DNA from: a virus
Length of the DNA: 37,032 bases
Reading direction: 5' to 3' (one strand)
IMG/VR virus record: IMGVR_UViG_3300042691_018974
Span: 1 to 37,032 of that record
Part shown: positions 29,998-37,032 of the stretch, piece after piece
Numbering within the stretch: position 1 is the first letter of the stretch
Layout: every line of letters begins with the position of its first letter
The notes under the pieces: model-generated
Database searches by the model: none
Seen by the model: the letters and a program-made list of their open reading frames with translations, nothing else
Told to the model about the DNA's origin: nothing
Position numbers and translations under genes: made by a program

Positions 29998-30726
29998 ATG
30001 GCAGTCCTCACCGTCGACGCCGACCTGGCCCCGACCGGCGGCCAGTACCGCCGCCTCCCCTCCGAGATCAGCGCCAACCCGTTCGGCGGCTCGCTGCTGT
30101 CGTTCGCCGTGGACGGCTACGTCCGCGAGCTGGTCGCTGGCGAGCCCTTCGCCGGCATCGCCCGCGTCGGCATCGAGACCGCCGACGCCGCGACCGCCGA
30201 TGGCAGCCGCTACATCGAAACGGTGTCCGGCACCTTCACCATCACCGCGACCATCTCTGGCGTGGCGCAGGACGACGCGGCCCATGGTCGTGATGTCTAC
30301 GCCACCGACGACGCGACCCTGACCTTCACCCCGACCGGCACCAAGATCGGCCGCGTCATCGGGCTGGACGGCACCAAGGCCGTCATCCTGTGCAATACCG
30401 AGCCGGCGCCCGGCATCGCGACCAACGGCGTCCGCTCGCTGGCCGCCACCGGCAACGTCACCCTGACGACCGCCGACCTCGGCCGCGTGATCCTGCTGCC
30501 CTCGACCGGCGCGCAGGCCATCACCTTCCCGGCCAGCGCCGACTGCGGCGGCAAGACCATCACCTTCAAGAAGACCACGGCGGATGCGGTCGCTGCGACC
30601 CTCACGCCCGCGTCCGGCACCATCGACGGCGCCGCCAACAACGCCGTGATCGATGCCGCCAACGACATGCTGACCGTCTTCTGCGACGGCACCAACTGGC
30701 ACATCATCGCGCGCCAGATCGCCTAA
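29998..30726 (+). CDS. Head decoration-like protein with extra C-terminal domain
   Basis: 242 residues, AAGGAA 8 bases before the ATG. The N-terminal 130 residues are beta-rich (VRELVAGEPFAGIARVGIETADA) like head-decoration proteins encoded just before the major capsid gene. The last 95 form a second beta unit (TTADLGRVILLPSTGAQAITFP...CDGTNWHIIA), a type seen in phage fibres. The fusion would put a fibre-type domain on the capsid surface. Confidence 0.6.
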   Translation: MAVLTVDADLAPTGGQYRRLPSEISANPFGGSLLSFAVDGYVRELVAGEPFAGIARVGIETADAATADGSRYIETVSGTFTITATISGVAQDDAAHGRDVYATDDATLTFTPTGTKIGRVIGLDGTKAVILCNTEPAPGIATNGVRSLAATGNVTLTTADLGRVILLPSTGAQAITFPASADCGGKTITFKKTTADAVAATLTPASGTIDGAANNAVIDAANDMLTVFCDGTNWHIIARQIA

Positions 30727-30756
30727 CCCTGACCCCCACAAACAAGGACCATTCAC

Positions 30757-31692
30757 ATGGCTATCACTGACTACGGGGTCAAGGCCGCTCTCGGCCGCGC
30801 CCTGGAATCCACCCCCCAGAGCGACAAGCTCGCAAACCTGGCCTTCAAGGTCCAGAGCCAGCTTCCTGCCGGCGACGGCGAGAAGCTCGACTTCCTCGGC
30901 ATGGTTCCGGCCCTGCGTGAGTGGGTCGGCGCCCGCAGCGCCAAGAAGCCGCTGGAGCACAAGTACAGCGTCACCCTCAAGAAGTTCGAGAGCACCGTCG
31001 AGCTGCCGCTCGACTGGATCAACAACGACAAGACCGGACTCGTCCAGTCTCAGATGTCGATGCTGGCACAGCGGTACAACCCGCAGTGGTACGGCAAGCG
31101 CGTCGCCAACCTGCTGAACCTGGGCGCGTCCGCGACCGGCTTCGACGGCAAAGCGTTCTTCGCCGACGATCACTCCTGGGGCGACTCGGGCACGATCGAC
31201 AACCTGCTGACCTACGCTGCGGCCACCGGCACCACGCCGACCGCCAACGAAGCCGCCTCGGCCATCGTTGCCGCCGTGAGCGCCATGCAGGGCTTCAAGG
31301 ATGACCGCGGCGAGCCGATCAACGAGGGCATGTCGGCCATCACGATCGTCGCCCCGACTGGCGACATCGGCGCGGCCGTGGTGCAGGCGGTCAAGGAAAA
31401 GAACCTCGACACCGGCACCGGCGTGCGCACCAACCCGGTGCTCGGCCTCGGCCTGACCATCGACGTGGTGATCAGCGCCCGCATCACCGTCGCACGCATG
31501 TTCGTCGTAAACAACTCGCCCGGCGCCGTTCCGTTCGTGTTCATCGAGAACACCAGCGAGTTTAAGCGCACGATGAAGGGCCCCGGCTCGGACTTCGAGC
31601 ACGACAGCGACGCCTGGCAGGTCGGCCTGAAGGCTGTTGGCGAGGCCGGCTACGGCCGCTTCACCGACGCCGTCTCCACCGAGTTCACCTGA
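30757..31692 (+). CDS. Major capsid protein, Mu gpT-like
   Basis: 311 residues with AAGGA ahead of the ATG. The pattern DYGVKAALGRALE, KKFESTVELPLDWINND, WYGKRVANLLN and the signature KAFFADDHSWGDSG (132-145) match the Mu-type gpT major head protein family, an HK97-fold capsid subunit. The protease and decoration genes directly upstream agree. Confidence 0.8.
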   Translation: MAITDYGVKAALGRALESTPQSDKLANLAFKVQSQLPAGDGEKLDFLGMVPALREWVGARSAKKPLEHKYSVTLKKFESTVELPLDWINNDKTGLVQSQMSMLAQRYNPQWYGKRVANLLNLGASATGFDGKAFFADDHSWGDSGTIDNLLTYAAATGTTPTANEAASAIVAAVSAMQGFKDDRGEPINEGMSAITIVAPTGDIGAAVVQAVKEKNLDTGTGVRTNPVLGLGLTIDVVISARITVARMFVVNNSPGAVPFVFIENTSEFKRTMKGPGSDFEHDSDAWQVGLKAVGEAGYGRFTDAVSTEFT

Positions 31693-31696
31693 TCCC

Positions 31697-31912
31697 ATGG
31701 CCATCCTCGTCCGTGACCTGGTGGCCATCCATGGCCACAACATCGGCCATCGCCGGCTGGTGAAGGGAGAAGCCTGGTGCCGGATGCAGTTCCGGGACCA
31801 GAAGGACCTGGACGCGCTCGCCGGCACTCTGCGCTGGTCCGCGTTCAAGTTTGAAGAGCCGGCCGCCACTCATGCCGCCCCAGCGGCAGAGCCAGTCAAG
31901 CGCAAGCGTTGA
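31697..31912 (+). CDS. Small protein after the capsid gene
   Basis: 71 residues with a compact alpha/beta N-terminus (VRDLVAIHGHNIGHRRLVKGEAWCRM) and an Ala/Pro tail ending KRKR. In many phages a small protein follows the capsid gene as a head-completion or accessory factor. Family not recognised. Confidence 0.5.
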   Translation: MAILVRDLVAIHGHNIGHRRLVKGEAWCRMQFRDQKDLDALAGTLRWSAFKFEEPAATHAAPAAEPVKRKR

Positions 31913-31943
31913 CGCTCCCGTGTCGCCGTACCCCGGCGCCACG

Positions 31944-32039
31944 ATGAACGCCACCACACGGGACCACTATGCACAACGCTCTGATGGCGTCGGCGGTCTG
32001 ACGTGGACTTCTCCACCTCTCCGCTACCAGCGGCCGTAA
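31944..32039 (+). CDS. Possible tiny ORF before the second fibre gene
   Basis: 31 residues, polar, no motif. It overlaps the next start by 37 bases in a different frame. Included because the gap 31913-32002 holds no other ORF; support is weak. Confidence 0.25.
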   Translation: MNATTRDHYAQRSDGVGGLTWTSPPLRYQRP

Positions 32040-33550
32040 TCGCAACGCGTCTCGGCCTGACCGGCCTGGCCACCAGTGCCATCACCGGCACCCTGACGCT
32101 GACCAAAACCGGCACCACCGCCCGAACGGCAACCTTCCCCGACGCCGCCATTGGCGTGCAGTCTGAAACCGAGGAACGGTCAGCAGACTTCACAGCCCGT
32201 GTCCACGGCCAGTATGTCGCCACCGCGACCCTGACCGTCACCGACCCAACGCCGGCGCAGGGACATGAGTTCGTGGTCCATGTCCGCAACGGCACATCAA
32301 CGGTAGGCGGAACTGCATACACTGCCGGTCAGACCGTTTGGCGCAGTTACCACTCTGGGGCTTGGGCCAACACCGTCATCGCATCGCTAAGCACAGCACA
32401 GTCCTTCACCGCCCTCCAGACCTTCACGGCCGGCCTCACGGTCAGCTCCGGCACGACCGCCGTTCAGGCGTTGACCGCGACGACGATTACGGCGAGCGGG
32501 CTAGTCGCATCATCCGCATCCGGTGCATTTGGTGCCACCGCCCTTCTCGCCTCCGAACGACTGCGCGTAGCTGGCGGCACGATGGGCACGCCTGGCGCAA
32601 CGGACGTGCTGGTGGCGGCCGGTAAAGTTTCCGTTGGAGGCACCAGCGCGACCAGCATCCAGACGGCTGGTGGGATCACGGCGGGCGGGCCTGTCGTGAC
32701 CAGTACGGCCAGCAACTCTAATATCGGCTTCACCGCCACCGCGGAGTCGGCGGGCACATCAGCGGCGGCGGTCAATGGCGTCTTGTCCGACAACGGCAAC
32801 GCATTGTATATGACGTGCCTATCAACTGCATATTTGGGCGACATGTTTGGCACCTCCCGGGCCGGCACATGCGAGCTGCTGAACTATGGCGGATCAAGCG
32901 CGGGCCTCAAGATCGGCAACTACAGCGCCGGAATCCCGATTATATTTGGCGGCGCATCAATTGAGATTGCCCGCTTCACGACTAACGCGCTCGCCAGCGG
33001 CAAACTCGACATCAAGTACACCACCGCCAGCTCCAGCACCTCAACCGGCGCGTTGACAGTCGCTGGCGCAATCGGATGCATCGATATTAGCACTCTGGGC
33101 GGCACGATTCAGAACTCAACAGATGCGAACATCGCACGTTCTGCCTACACGAATGTTGGATTCAGAAACCTCGCTATCGTTGACCGCAACGCTAATGGGT
33201 ATCATAACGGAATTCACACATATCAAAGTGGATCGTCGTCTGGTGCAATGCTGAGTTCGACCGGTGCAGGAACGTTGAACCTAAGCGTAGGTGGGACATG
33301 CTGGGACGGAAGTCTCTATGGTGCTGACCAGACTGCCGTGACCGCAATTGAGATTCGTAGCAGTGCGTTCCGTTTCGGATTCGCCTCTGGCTTGACTATT
33401 GGGACAACCGCTAACGCACTAGTGTATCCGGTGTCCATATCATCGTCTGGTATGTCTACGACAAGAAAGATCACCACGGTATCTGCTGTCCCAGCATCCT
33501 TCGCAGACCTCGCAGCCGTGCAGACCTGGCTCGCCGCGCAATTCACCTAG
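32003..33550 (+). CDS. Second fibre-like virion protein
   Basis: 515 residues from the only available start, a GTG at 32003. Ala/Thr/Ser/Gly-rich throughout. Residues 25-110 carry a beta domain (GTLTLTKTGTTARTATFPDA...RVHGQYVATATLTVTD), and 130-230 carry repeats of the (A)LTATTITASG type common in trimeric fibre shafts. The end (AVPASFADLAAVQTWLAAQFT) resembles other fibre tips. Position just after the capsid genes suggests a head fibre or misplaced tail fibre. Confidence 0.55.
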   Translation: MDFSTSPLPAAVIATRLGLTGLATSAITGTLTLTKTGTTARTATFPDAAIGVQSETEERSADFTARVHGQYVATATLTVTDPTPAQGHEFVVHVRNGTSTVGGTAYTAGQTVWRSYHSGAWANTVIASLSTAQSFTALQTFTAGLTVSSGTTAVQALTATTITASGLVASSASGAFGATALLASERLRVAGGTMGTPGATDVLVAAGKVSVGGTSATSIQTAGGITAGGPVVTSTASNSNIGFTATAESAGTSAAAVNGVLSDNGNALYMTCLSTAYLGDMFGTSRAGTCELLNYGGSSAGLKIGNYSAGIPIIFGGASIEIARFTTNALASGKLDIKYTTASSSTSTGALTVAGAIGCIDISTLGGTIQNSTDANIARSAYTNVGFRNLAIVDRNANGYHNGIHTYQSGSSSGAMLSSTGAGTLNLSVGGTCWDGSLYGADQTAVTAIEIRSSAFRFGFASGLTIGTTANALVYPVSISSSGMSTTRKITTVSAVPASFADLAAVQTWLAAQFT

Positions 33551-33558
33551 AGGATAAC

Positions 33559-33870
33559 ATGACCACACGTAATCGCTGCCATTTCATCGGCATCCACACC
33601 CCACAAGACGACGCCGCCAAGCGCGTCACGTTCTGCCGCGAAGGCATCATCGAGGACGCGGGCGTGATGATCGGCAAGACGCTGACCCAGCCTGCCGACA
33701 TCGTGGTGCCGTTCCTCCCCGAGCTGGCCGCCACGGTCCGCACCGTCACCGATCCCACGACCGGACAGCCCGTCACCTTCTCCGGCGCCGCGCTCGCGCT
33801 GTGGATGACCGCCGAGTACGAGGCGCGCAACACCGCCGACATCACCACGCCGCAGGAGACGACCCCGTGA
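33559..33870 (+). CDS. Small structural-region protein
   Basis: 103 residues with a GAGGATAAC leader. Pattern MTTRNRCHFIGIHTPQDDAAKRVTFCREGIIEDAG, then a helical C-terminal half. Position after the fibre gene and before small connector genes suggests a virion-assembly role; not recognised. GTGA overlap with the next gene. Confidence 0.5.
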   Translation: MTTRNRCHFIGIHTPQDDAAKRVTFCREGIIEDAGVMIGKTLTQPADIVVPFLPELAATVRTVTDPTTGQPVTFSGAALALWMTAEYEARNTADITTPQETTP

Positions 33871-34022
33871 CCGACGACCAGAAGCAAGCCCTCCAGTACC
33901 TCGCCCAGGTCGCCAGCGACTACGCCAATACCCTGCCGGTCAGCGTGCGCGGTCCGATGGTCCGCGAGTGCCAGGCGGCCATCAAGGCCCTGGAAGCCGA
34001 GCCGGCGCAGGCGGCCGGGTAG
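33867..34022 (+). CDS. Small helical protein
   Basis: 51 residues, GTG start coupled to the previous stop. Helical, amphipathic (QKQALQYLAQVASDYAN, then VRECQAAIKALEAE). No motif recognised. Confidence 0.45.
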   Translation: MTDDQKQALQYLAQVASDYANTLPVSVRGPMVRECQAAIKALEAEPAQAAG

Positions 34023-34025
34023 CCC

Positions 34026-34202
34026 ATGGACATCAACATCGCCGTCGAGTTGGAGCGGTCAAAGATGACCATTGCTAGCCTGGAGCGCGAAAATGCCGCC
34101 CTGCGCAAGCAGGTGCTGGAGACCGGACACCGTGCGAGCCTGCTCGCCGCCAAGTGCAAGACGTGCGAATATCACCCCCACCCAGAAGCCGACAGGGCCT
34201 GA
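34026..34202 (+). CDS. Small coiled-coil protein with Cys pair
   Basis: 58 residues. A heptad-like helix (VELERSKMTIASLERENAALRKQ) is followed by CKTCEYHPHP, a possible metal site of two Cys and two His. No family named. Confidence 0.5.
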   Translation: MDINIAVELERSKMTIASLERENAALRKQVLETGHRASLLAAKCKTCEYHPHPEADRA

Positions 34203-34204
34203 CC

Positions 34205-34525
34205 GTGAGCGAGCGAGACATCGAGACCGACGTGATCCGCAAGCCCAAGGGTGCCTTCGTACAGGTTGCCGGCCACCGCCTGACGCTGCCTGTAGGGACC
34301 ATCATCCTGGCGATCCTCGGCAGCCTGGGCACGGCCTACCGGGTCGTCGACGCGGACCGAGACGCGGTCATGGCCCGCCTCGACGCCCTGGAAAAAGCAG
34401 ACGTGGCGCAATGCCAGAAGCAGGAGTTACAGCAGATCGTCCTGGTCGACATCCGCACCCAGCTCGCGCGGATCGACGCGCGCGTGGCAGAGGTGCAAGT
34501 GACGCTGATGAGGGGGTCGCGATGA
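34205..34525 (+). CDS. Single-span membrane protein with coiled coil
   Basis: 106 residues from the GTG at 34205, two bases after the previous stop. A hydrophobic stretch (VGTIILAILGSLGTAYRVV, about 27-45) predicts one membrane helix. It is followed by charged helices (DRDAVMARLDALEKADVAQ...QLARIDARVAEVQVTL) likely to coil. The topology is like inner-membrane spanins or holin-type accessory proteins. The lysis role is an inference; no endolysin is next to it. Confidence 0.55.
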   Translation: MSERDIETDVIRKPKGAFVQVAGHRLTLPVGTIILAILGSLGTAYRVVDADRDAVMARLDALEKADVAQCQKQELQQIVLVDIRTQLARIDARVAEVQVTLMRGSR

Positions 34526-34980
34526 CTCGCATCCTCGCCTGGATCGACCGCCGCTCCGGCTGGCTCCTGGTCGCCGCCCTGCTGATCGCCGGCATGCTGG
34601 TCCTCGCCGGCTGCGGCAGTCCGGAGGCGCGACATCCTGCCCCGGCCCCAGCCCCAGGCCCTCTCGACACCCTCGCCAGCCTCGGCGCCACCCTCACCTG
34701 GGCCGGTGGGATCTGCGCAGCAGGAGGCGTTGCCCTCTCGCTCGTCGCGCTGGTTTGGCCTCCCTTGGGCCTCGTCGCCGGACTGCTCCGCTTCGCCGCC
34801 GTTGGCGGTTCCGGAGTCCTCGCCACCGGAGTCGCCGTCCAGTTCCTCGCCAACCCATGGGTGCTGGGAATCGCTGTCGTGGCAATCGTGGGCGTGGTCG
34901 GCTGGCTGCATCGCAATGATATTCGTCGCGTACTGGCTCGGCGCATGGACTGCCACGCGCGGGCGAAGGTGACACCATGA
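34522..34980 (+). CDS. Lipoprotein-like multi-span membrane protein
   Basis: 152 residues from the ATG in ATGA overlap. The N-terminus is a lipoprotein signal: Arg-rich start, hydrophobic core, lipobox LAGC with Cys31. A Pro/Ala linker (HPAPAPAPGP) then leads to three hydrophobic stretches between about 50 and 130. A lipid-anchored protein that also spans the membrane several times is unusual. With its neighbour it could form a lysis or superinfection-exclusion pair. Confidence 0.55.
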   Translation: MTRILAWIDRRSGWLLVAALLIAGMLVLAGCGSPEARHPAPAPAPGPLDTLASLGATLTWAGGICAAGGVALSLVALVWPPLGLVAGLLRFAAVGGSGVLATGVAVQFLANPWVLGIAVVAIVGVVGWLHRNDIRRVLARRMDCHARAKVTP

Positions 34981-35678
34981 TCGTTAGCGCCGCCCAAGTA
35001 ATCCCCATCTACTGGCAGACCTCGGCTGGCGCCGCTGCTACTGGCAAGGTACTAGGCAATCTGACCTACAAGATCACGCTCAATGGCGTGGATGCTGGCA
35101 TCACCCCAACGCTTACCGAGGGCGCGACCGTCGGCGCATGGCGGCTATACACGCTCAACCTGACAGCTCCGGCCACGGCTGGGCAACTCGTCATCCACCT
35201 GGAGCCCAACGACGGCGTGTTGTCCTACGACACCATCAGCGACGATGTCACCCGCTACAGCGCCGATGATGTCCTGTCACTGGCAACGTCGCCGGTCATC
35301 GCAACACTGACCAGCGGCGGCCCATCTGGTGACACCACGTTGCGCCTGGTGAAGTCCACCTACGTCCCCATCTCGTTTACCGTCCGCGATGCGACGGGAG
35401 CCACCGTGGATTTGAGCGGCTACAACGCCGCGGACTTCTCCGTCCGGTCGCAGAATCAGACGACAACGACCTACAGCCAGACCACCGGGATCACCATGAC
35501 GAGCGGCGGTCTGGTAACCATCGCCGTCCCCGAGAACGCCGGCTTCTACGCCGCACTCACCACGGGCGTCGATGCCGTTGAACTCTATTGGGACTTCGTG
35601 GCAGATGAGTCCGCCGACACCGCCAAGACCCGATGCCTGGCCCGCGGCCGGCTCCAGCTGCTCAGGACCGAGCAATGA
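34977..35678 (+). CDS. BppU-like baseplate or connector protein
   Basis: 233 residues, ATGA overlap with the lipoprotein gene. Residues 128-225 have the pattern of the BppU N-terminal domain (VPISFTVRDATGATVDLSGYNAADF in parts, then ITMTSGGLVTIAVPENAG, then ELYWDFVADES). That domain is found in baseplate and fibre-linking proteins. The first 120 residues are another beta domain. Likely a virion protein; the exact position is uncertain. Confidence 0.55.
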   Translation: MIVSAAQVIPIYWQTSAGAAATGKVLGNLTYKITLNGVDAGITPTLTEGATVGAWRLYTLNLTAPATAGQLVIHLEPNDGVLSYDTISDDVTRYSADDVLSLATSPVIATLTSGGPSGDTTLRLVKSTYVPISFTVRDATGATVDLSGYNAADFSVRSQNQTTTTYSQTTGITMTSGGLVTIAVPENAGFYAALTTGVDAVELYWDFVADESADTAKTRCLARGRLQLLRTEQ

Positions 35679-36049
35679 GCGCGCTCCCTGCTGATGTCCT
35701 GGCCGGTCTGCGCGCCGGCCTATCGGCTGGGCTGAACGCTCAGACGATCACCTACAAGATCGTCACGGACGGCACGCCCGGCGATCCGGTCAACCTGTCG
35801 GCCATCGTCACGGTGCAGACACGGACCCAGATCGCCAACGCGGCCGGCAACAGCATGGAGATTGCCGATGTGATCAGCGTGCGTCCGATGGCCGACGAGT
35901 CGCTGGTCATTGGCGACATCATCACCTACGGCGCCCGCGACTACACCGTCCGCGAGACGGCCGGCGCCGACGTTCGCCGCATCACCGCCGCCTATGTGCC
36001 GACCATGGGCTGGCAGCGGACCGACCGCTTCCGGGCTGAGGGCGGGTAG
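35675..36049 (+). CDS. Head-closure or head-tail connector protein
   Basis: 124 residues from the ATG at 35675. N-terminal helix (ADVLAGLRAGLSAGLNAQ) then beta strands (ITYKIVTDG, IVTVQTRTQ, ESLVIGDIITYGARDYTVRE), the small barrel type of head-closure proteins. Placed just before the tail-completion and tail-tube genes, as expected in siphophages. TAGTG overlap with the next gene. Confidence 0.6.
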   Translation: MSALPADVLAGLRAGLSAGLNAQTITYKIVTDGTPGDPVNLSAIVTVQTRTQIANAAGNSMEIADVISVRPMADESLVIGDIITYGARDYTVRETAGADVRRITAAYVPTMGWQRTDRFRAEGG

Positions 36050-36765
36050 TGGCCGCGCCGACGATCACCAGCATCCTACCAGCCATCGGGTACATCCCCG
36101 GCGGCCGGCAGATTTCCATTGTCGGCACCGGGCTAGACACCGTAACCGCCGTTACGTTTGGCGGCACCGCCGGCGCCATCGTCAGCCAGGCCGCCGCTCT
36201 CCTGGTCTGCACAAACCCGACCAAGACCGCTGCCGGCGCAGTCGACGTTGTGGTCACGAGCCCTGACGGATCGGCAACGTCGGTCGGCGGGTTCACCTAC
36301 CTGGATGACTGGATCGGCGGCAGCCTGGAAGCCGTCGAGCGCTTGCTGTGCAATTGCGCCACGTTCCGGACCCTCATGGGCGCCGCGTCCGTCGCAGCCG
36401 CCCGGGACAAGTGCGTCTGGCAGATCACGCGCAAGCAGACCGCAGCCCCATTCGCGTACCTGCTGATCATGGAGGGCGGGTCATTCAGCGAGCGCGGCAA
36501 CCGCGAGTTTCAGCACACCGACAGCGTGGCTGTGCGCCTGGTCTGGTCACCGACCAAGGTTGCCGGCGAGTCGCAGAAGGACTACGCGATCCGCCAGTGC
36601 AATTCTTTTGGCAAGATCGTCCGCGAGATCAAGGACATCATTGGGACCGGCACCTACCTGATCCGCGCTGACGTGTCCTACGAGCCACCCGAACCGATGG
36701 CCGACGACAACGCCGACTATAACGGCGATTGGGACGCTGTTCTTACCTTCTCCTGGAGCATCTGA
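36049..36765 (+). CDS. TIG-domain fused tail-completion protein
   Basis: 238 residues from a GTG. Residues 3-85 are an IPT/TIG immunoglobulin-like domain (PTITSILPAIGYIPGGRQISIVG, VTFGGTAGAIV, VDVVVTSPDGSATSVGGFTY). Residues 90-238 are an alpha/beta tail-terminator-like domain (VERLLCNCATFRTL...DAVLTFSWSI) of the size that normally stands alone before the tail tube gene. Ig domains usually decorate the virion surface; this fusion at the head-tail joint is uncommon. Confidence 0.6.
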   Translation: MAAPTITSILPAIGYIPGGRQISIVGTGLDTVTAVTFGGTAGAIVSQAAALLVCTNPTKTAAGAVDVVVTSPDGSATSVGGFTYLDDWIGGSLEAVERLLCNCATFRTLMGAASVAAARDKCVWQITRKQTAAPFAYLLIMEGGSFSERGNREFQHTDSVAVRLVWSPTKVAGESQKDYAIRQCNSFGKIVREIKDIIGTGTYLIRADVSYEPPEPMADDNADYNGDWDAVLTFSWSI

Positions 36766-36766
36766 C

Positions 36767-37032
36767 ATGGCCTCATCCGCTTACAACATGGCGCCCGTCG
36801 TGGTCAACACCGCCGCGAAGGGCGGCGTGATCCGCATTAATGACGACCCGGCCCGCGAGGTGATCGCCCCGCTCCACGGCGGAGGCTCGACCCGGACCCT
36901 GGCGGCCATCGCCACCGGGACGCCGACCGTCAGCATTGACACGCTCAACGCCTACGAGTGGATGGCGCTCCTGGCCGCGTCTGGCCCGCTGCCCTACCTG
37001 ACGCTCACCGACCTCAAATGGATCGCCCGAGC
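36767..37032 (+). CDS. Tail-tube-like protein, 3' end cut by the window edge
   Basis: 88 codons visible. Starts MASSAYNMAPVVVNTAAKGG and continues with beta-type sequence (VIRINDDPAREVIAPLHGG). It directly follows the tail-completion gene, the standard place of the major tail protein. Identity cannot be confirmed from this fragment. Confidence 0.5.
   Translation, partial: MASSAYNMAPVVVNTAAKGGVIRINDDPAREVIAPLHGGGSTRTLAAIATGTPTVSIDTLNAYEWMALLAASGPLPYLTLTDLKWIAR

Noticed and set aside
29500-31869. 789-codon open frame on the minus strand
   Set aside because: It lies antisense to the protease, decoration and capsid genes, is Gly/Arg/Asp-rich without domain patterns, and arises from third-position GC bias of the + strand genes.

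Overview
The window is a piece of a GC-rich (roughly 60-65% by eye) tailed double-stranded DNA phage or prophage of the Caudoviricetes, with siphovirus-like gene content. All credible genes are on the + strand. They are tightly packed, mostly with ATGA, GTGA or TGATG stop-start overlaps. There is no rRNA, tRNA, CRISPR array, insertion sequence, integrase or transposase that I can see. The host cannot be named from this sequence. Both ends cut through tail genes (a tail protein on the left, a tail-tube-like protein on the right), so the late operon probably closes on itself in a circular or permuted genome.

Layout. 1-4201: end of the tail module, one large tail protein and two smaller virion-type proteins. 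4202-5442: late-to-early junction with perfect inverted repeats, a TTGACA promoter candidate and five very small genes. 5439-9908: recombination and replication module, with a RecE-like PDDEXK exonuclease, an accessory protein, SSB, two consecutive ParB-like proteins, HTH proteins and a RusA-like Holliday junction resolvase. 9974-12609: a helicase-DNA methyltransferase fusion flanked by two small paralogous proteins. 12654-13427: a putative replication initiator whose central linker carries direct repeats and a purine-rich tract, a lambda-like candidate origin. 13424-14269: small regulators, including a nested Lys/Pro-rich peptide.

14266-16512 is the most unusual part. It is an accessory locus of unrelated small genes (coiled coil, zinc ribbon, Lar-DUF551 fusion and others). 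Four genes run at their 3' end through an imperfect palindrome with the architecture of an integron attC recombination site: RYYYAAC and GTTRRRY ends, an unpaired spacer, paired arms with extrahelical bases, and a variable tip. After each palindrome the next gene starts 25-27 nt downstream behind a related Shine-Dalgarno leader. This is a cassette-like array inside a phage with no integrase in the window. The extrahelical bases lie on the arm opposite to the one used in canonical cassettes relative to gene direction.

16756-22900: packaging module with a Nu1-like small terminase candidate, regulators, a GpA-type large terminase, a gpW-position protein and a lambda-type portal. 23261-28778: an insertion of very large beta-rich, fibre-like virion genes in the middle of the head module. 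28834-31912: prohead protease with a nested scaffold start, decoration protein and a Mu gpT-like major capsid protein. 32003-37032: a second fibre-like protein, small genes, two membrane proteins (one with a lipobox), a BppU-like protein, head-tail connectors, a TIG-fused tail-completion protein and the start of a tail-tube-like gene. No endolysin was recognised.
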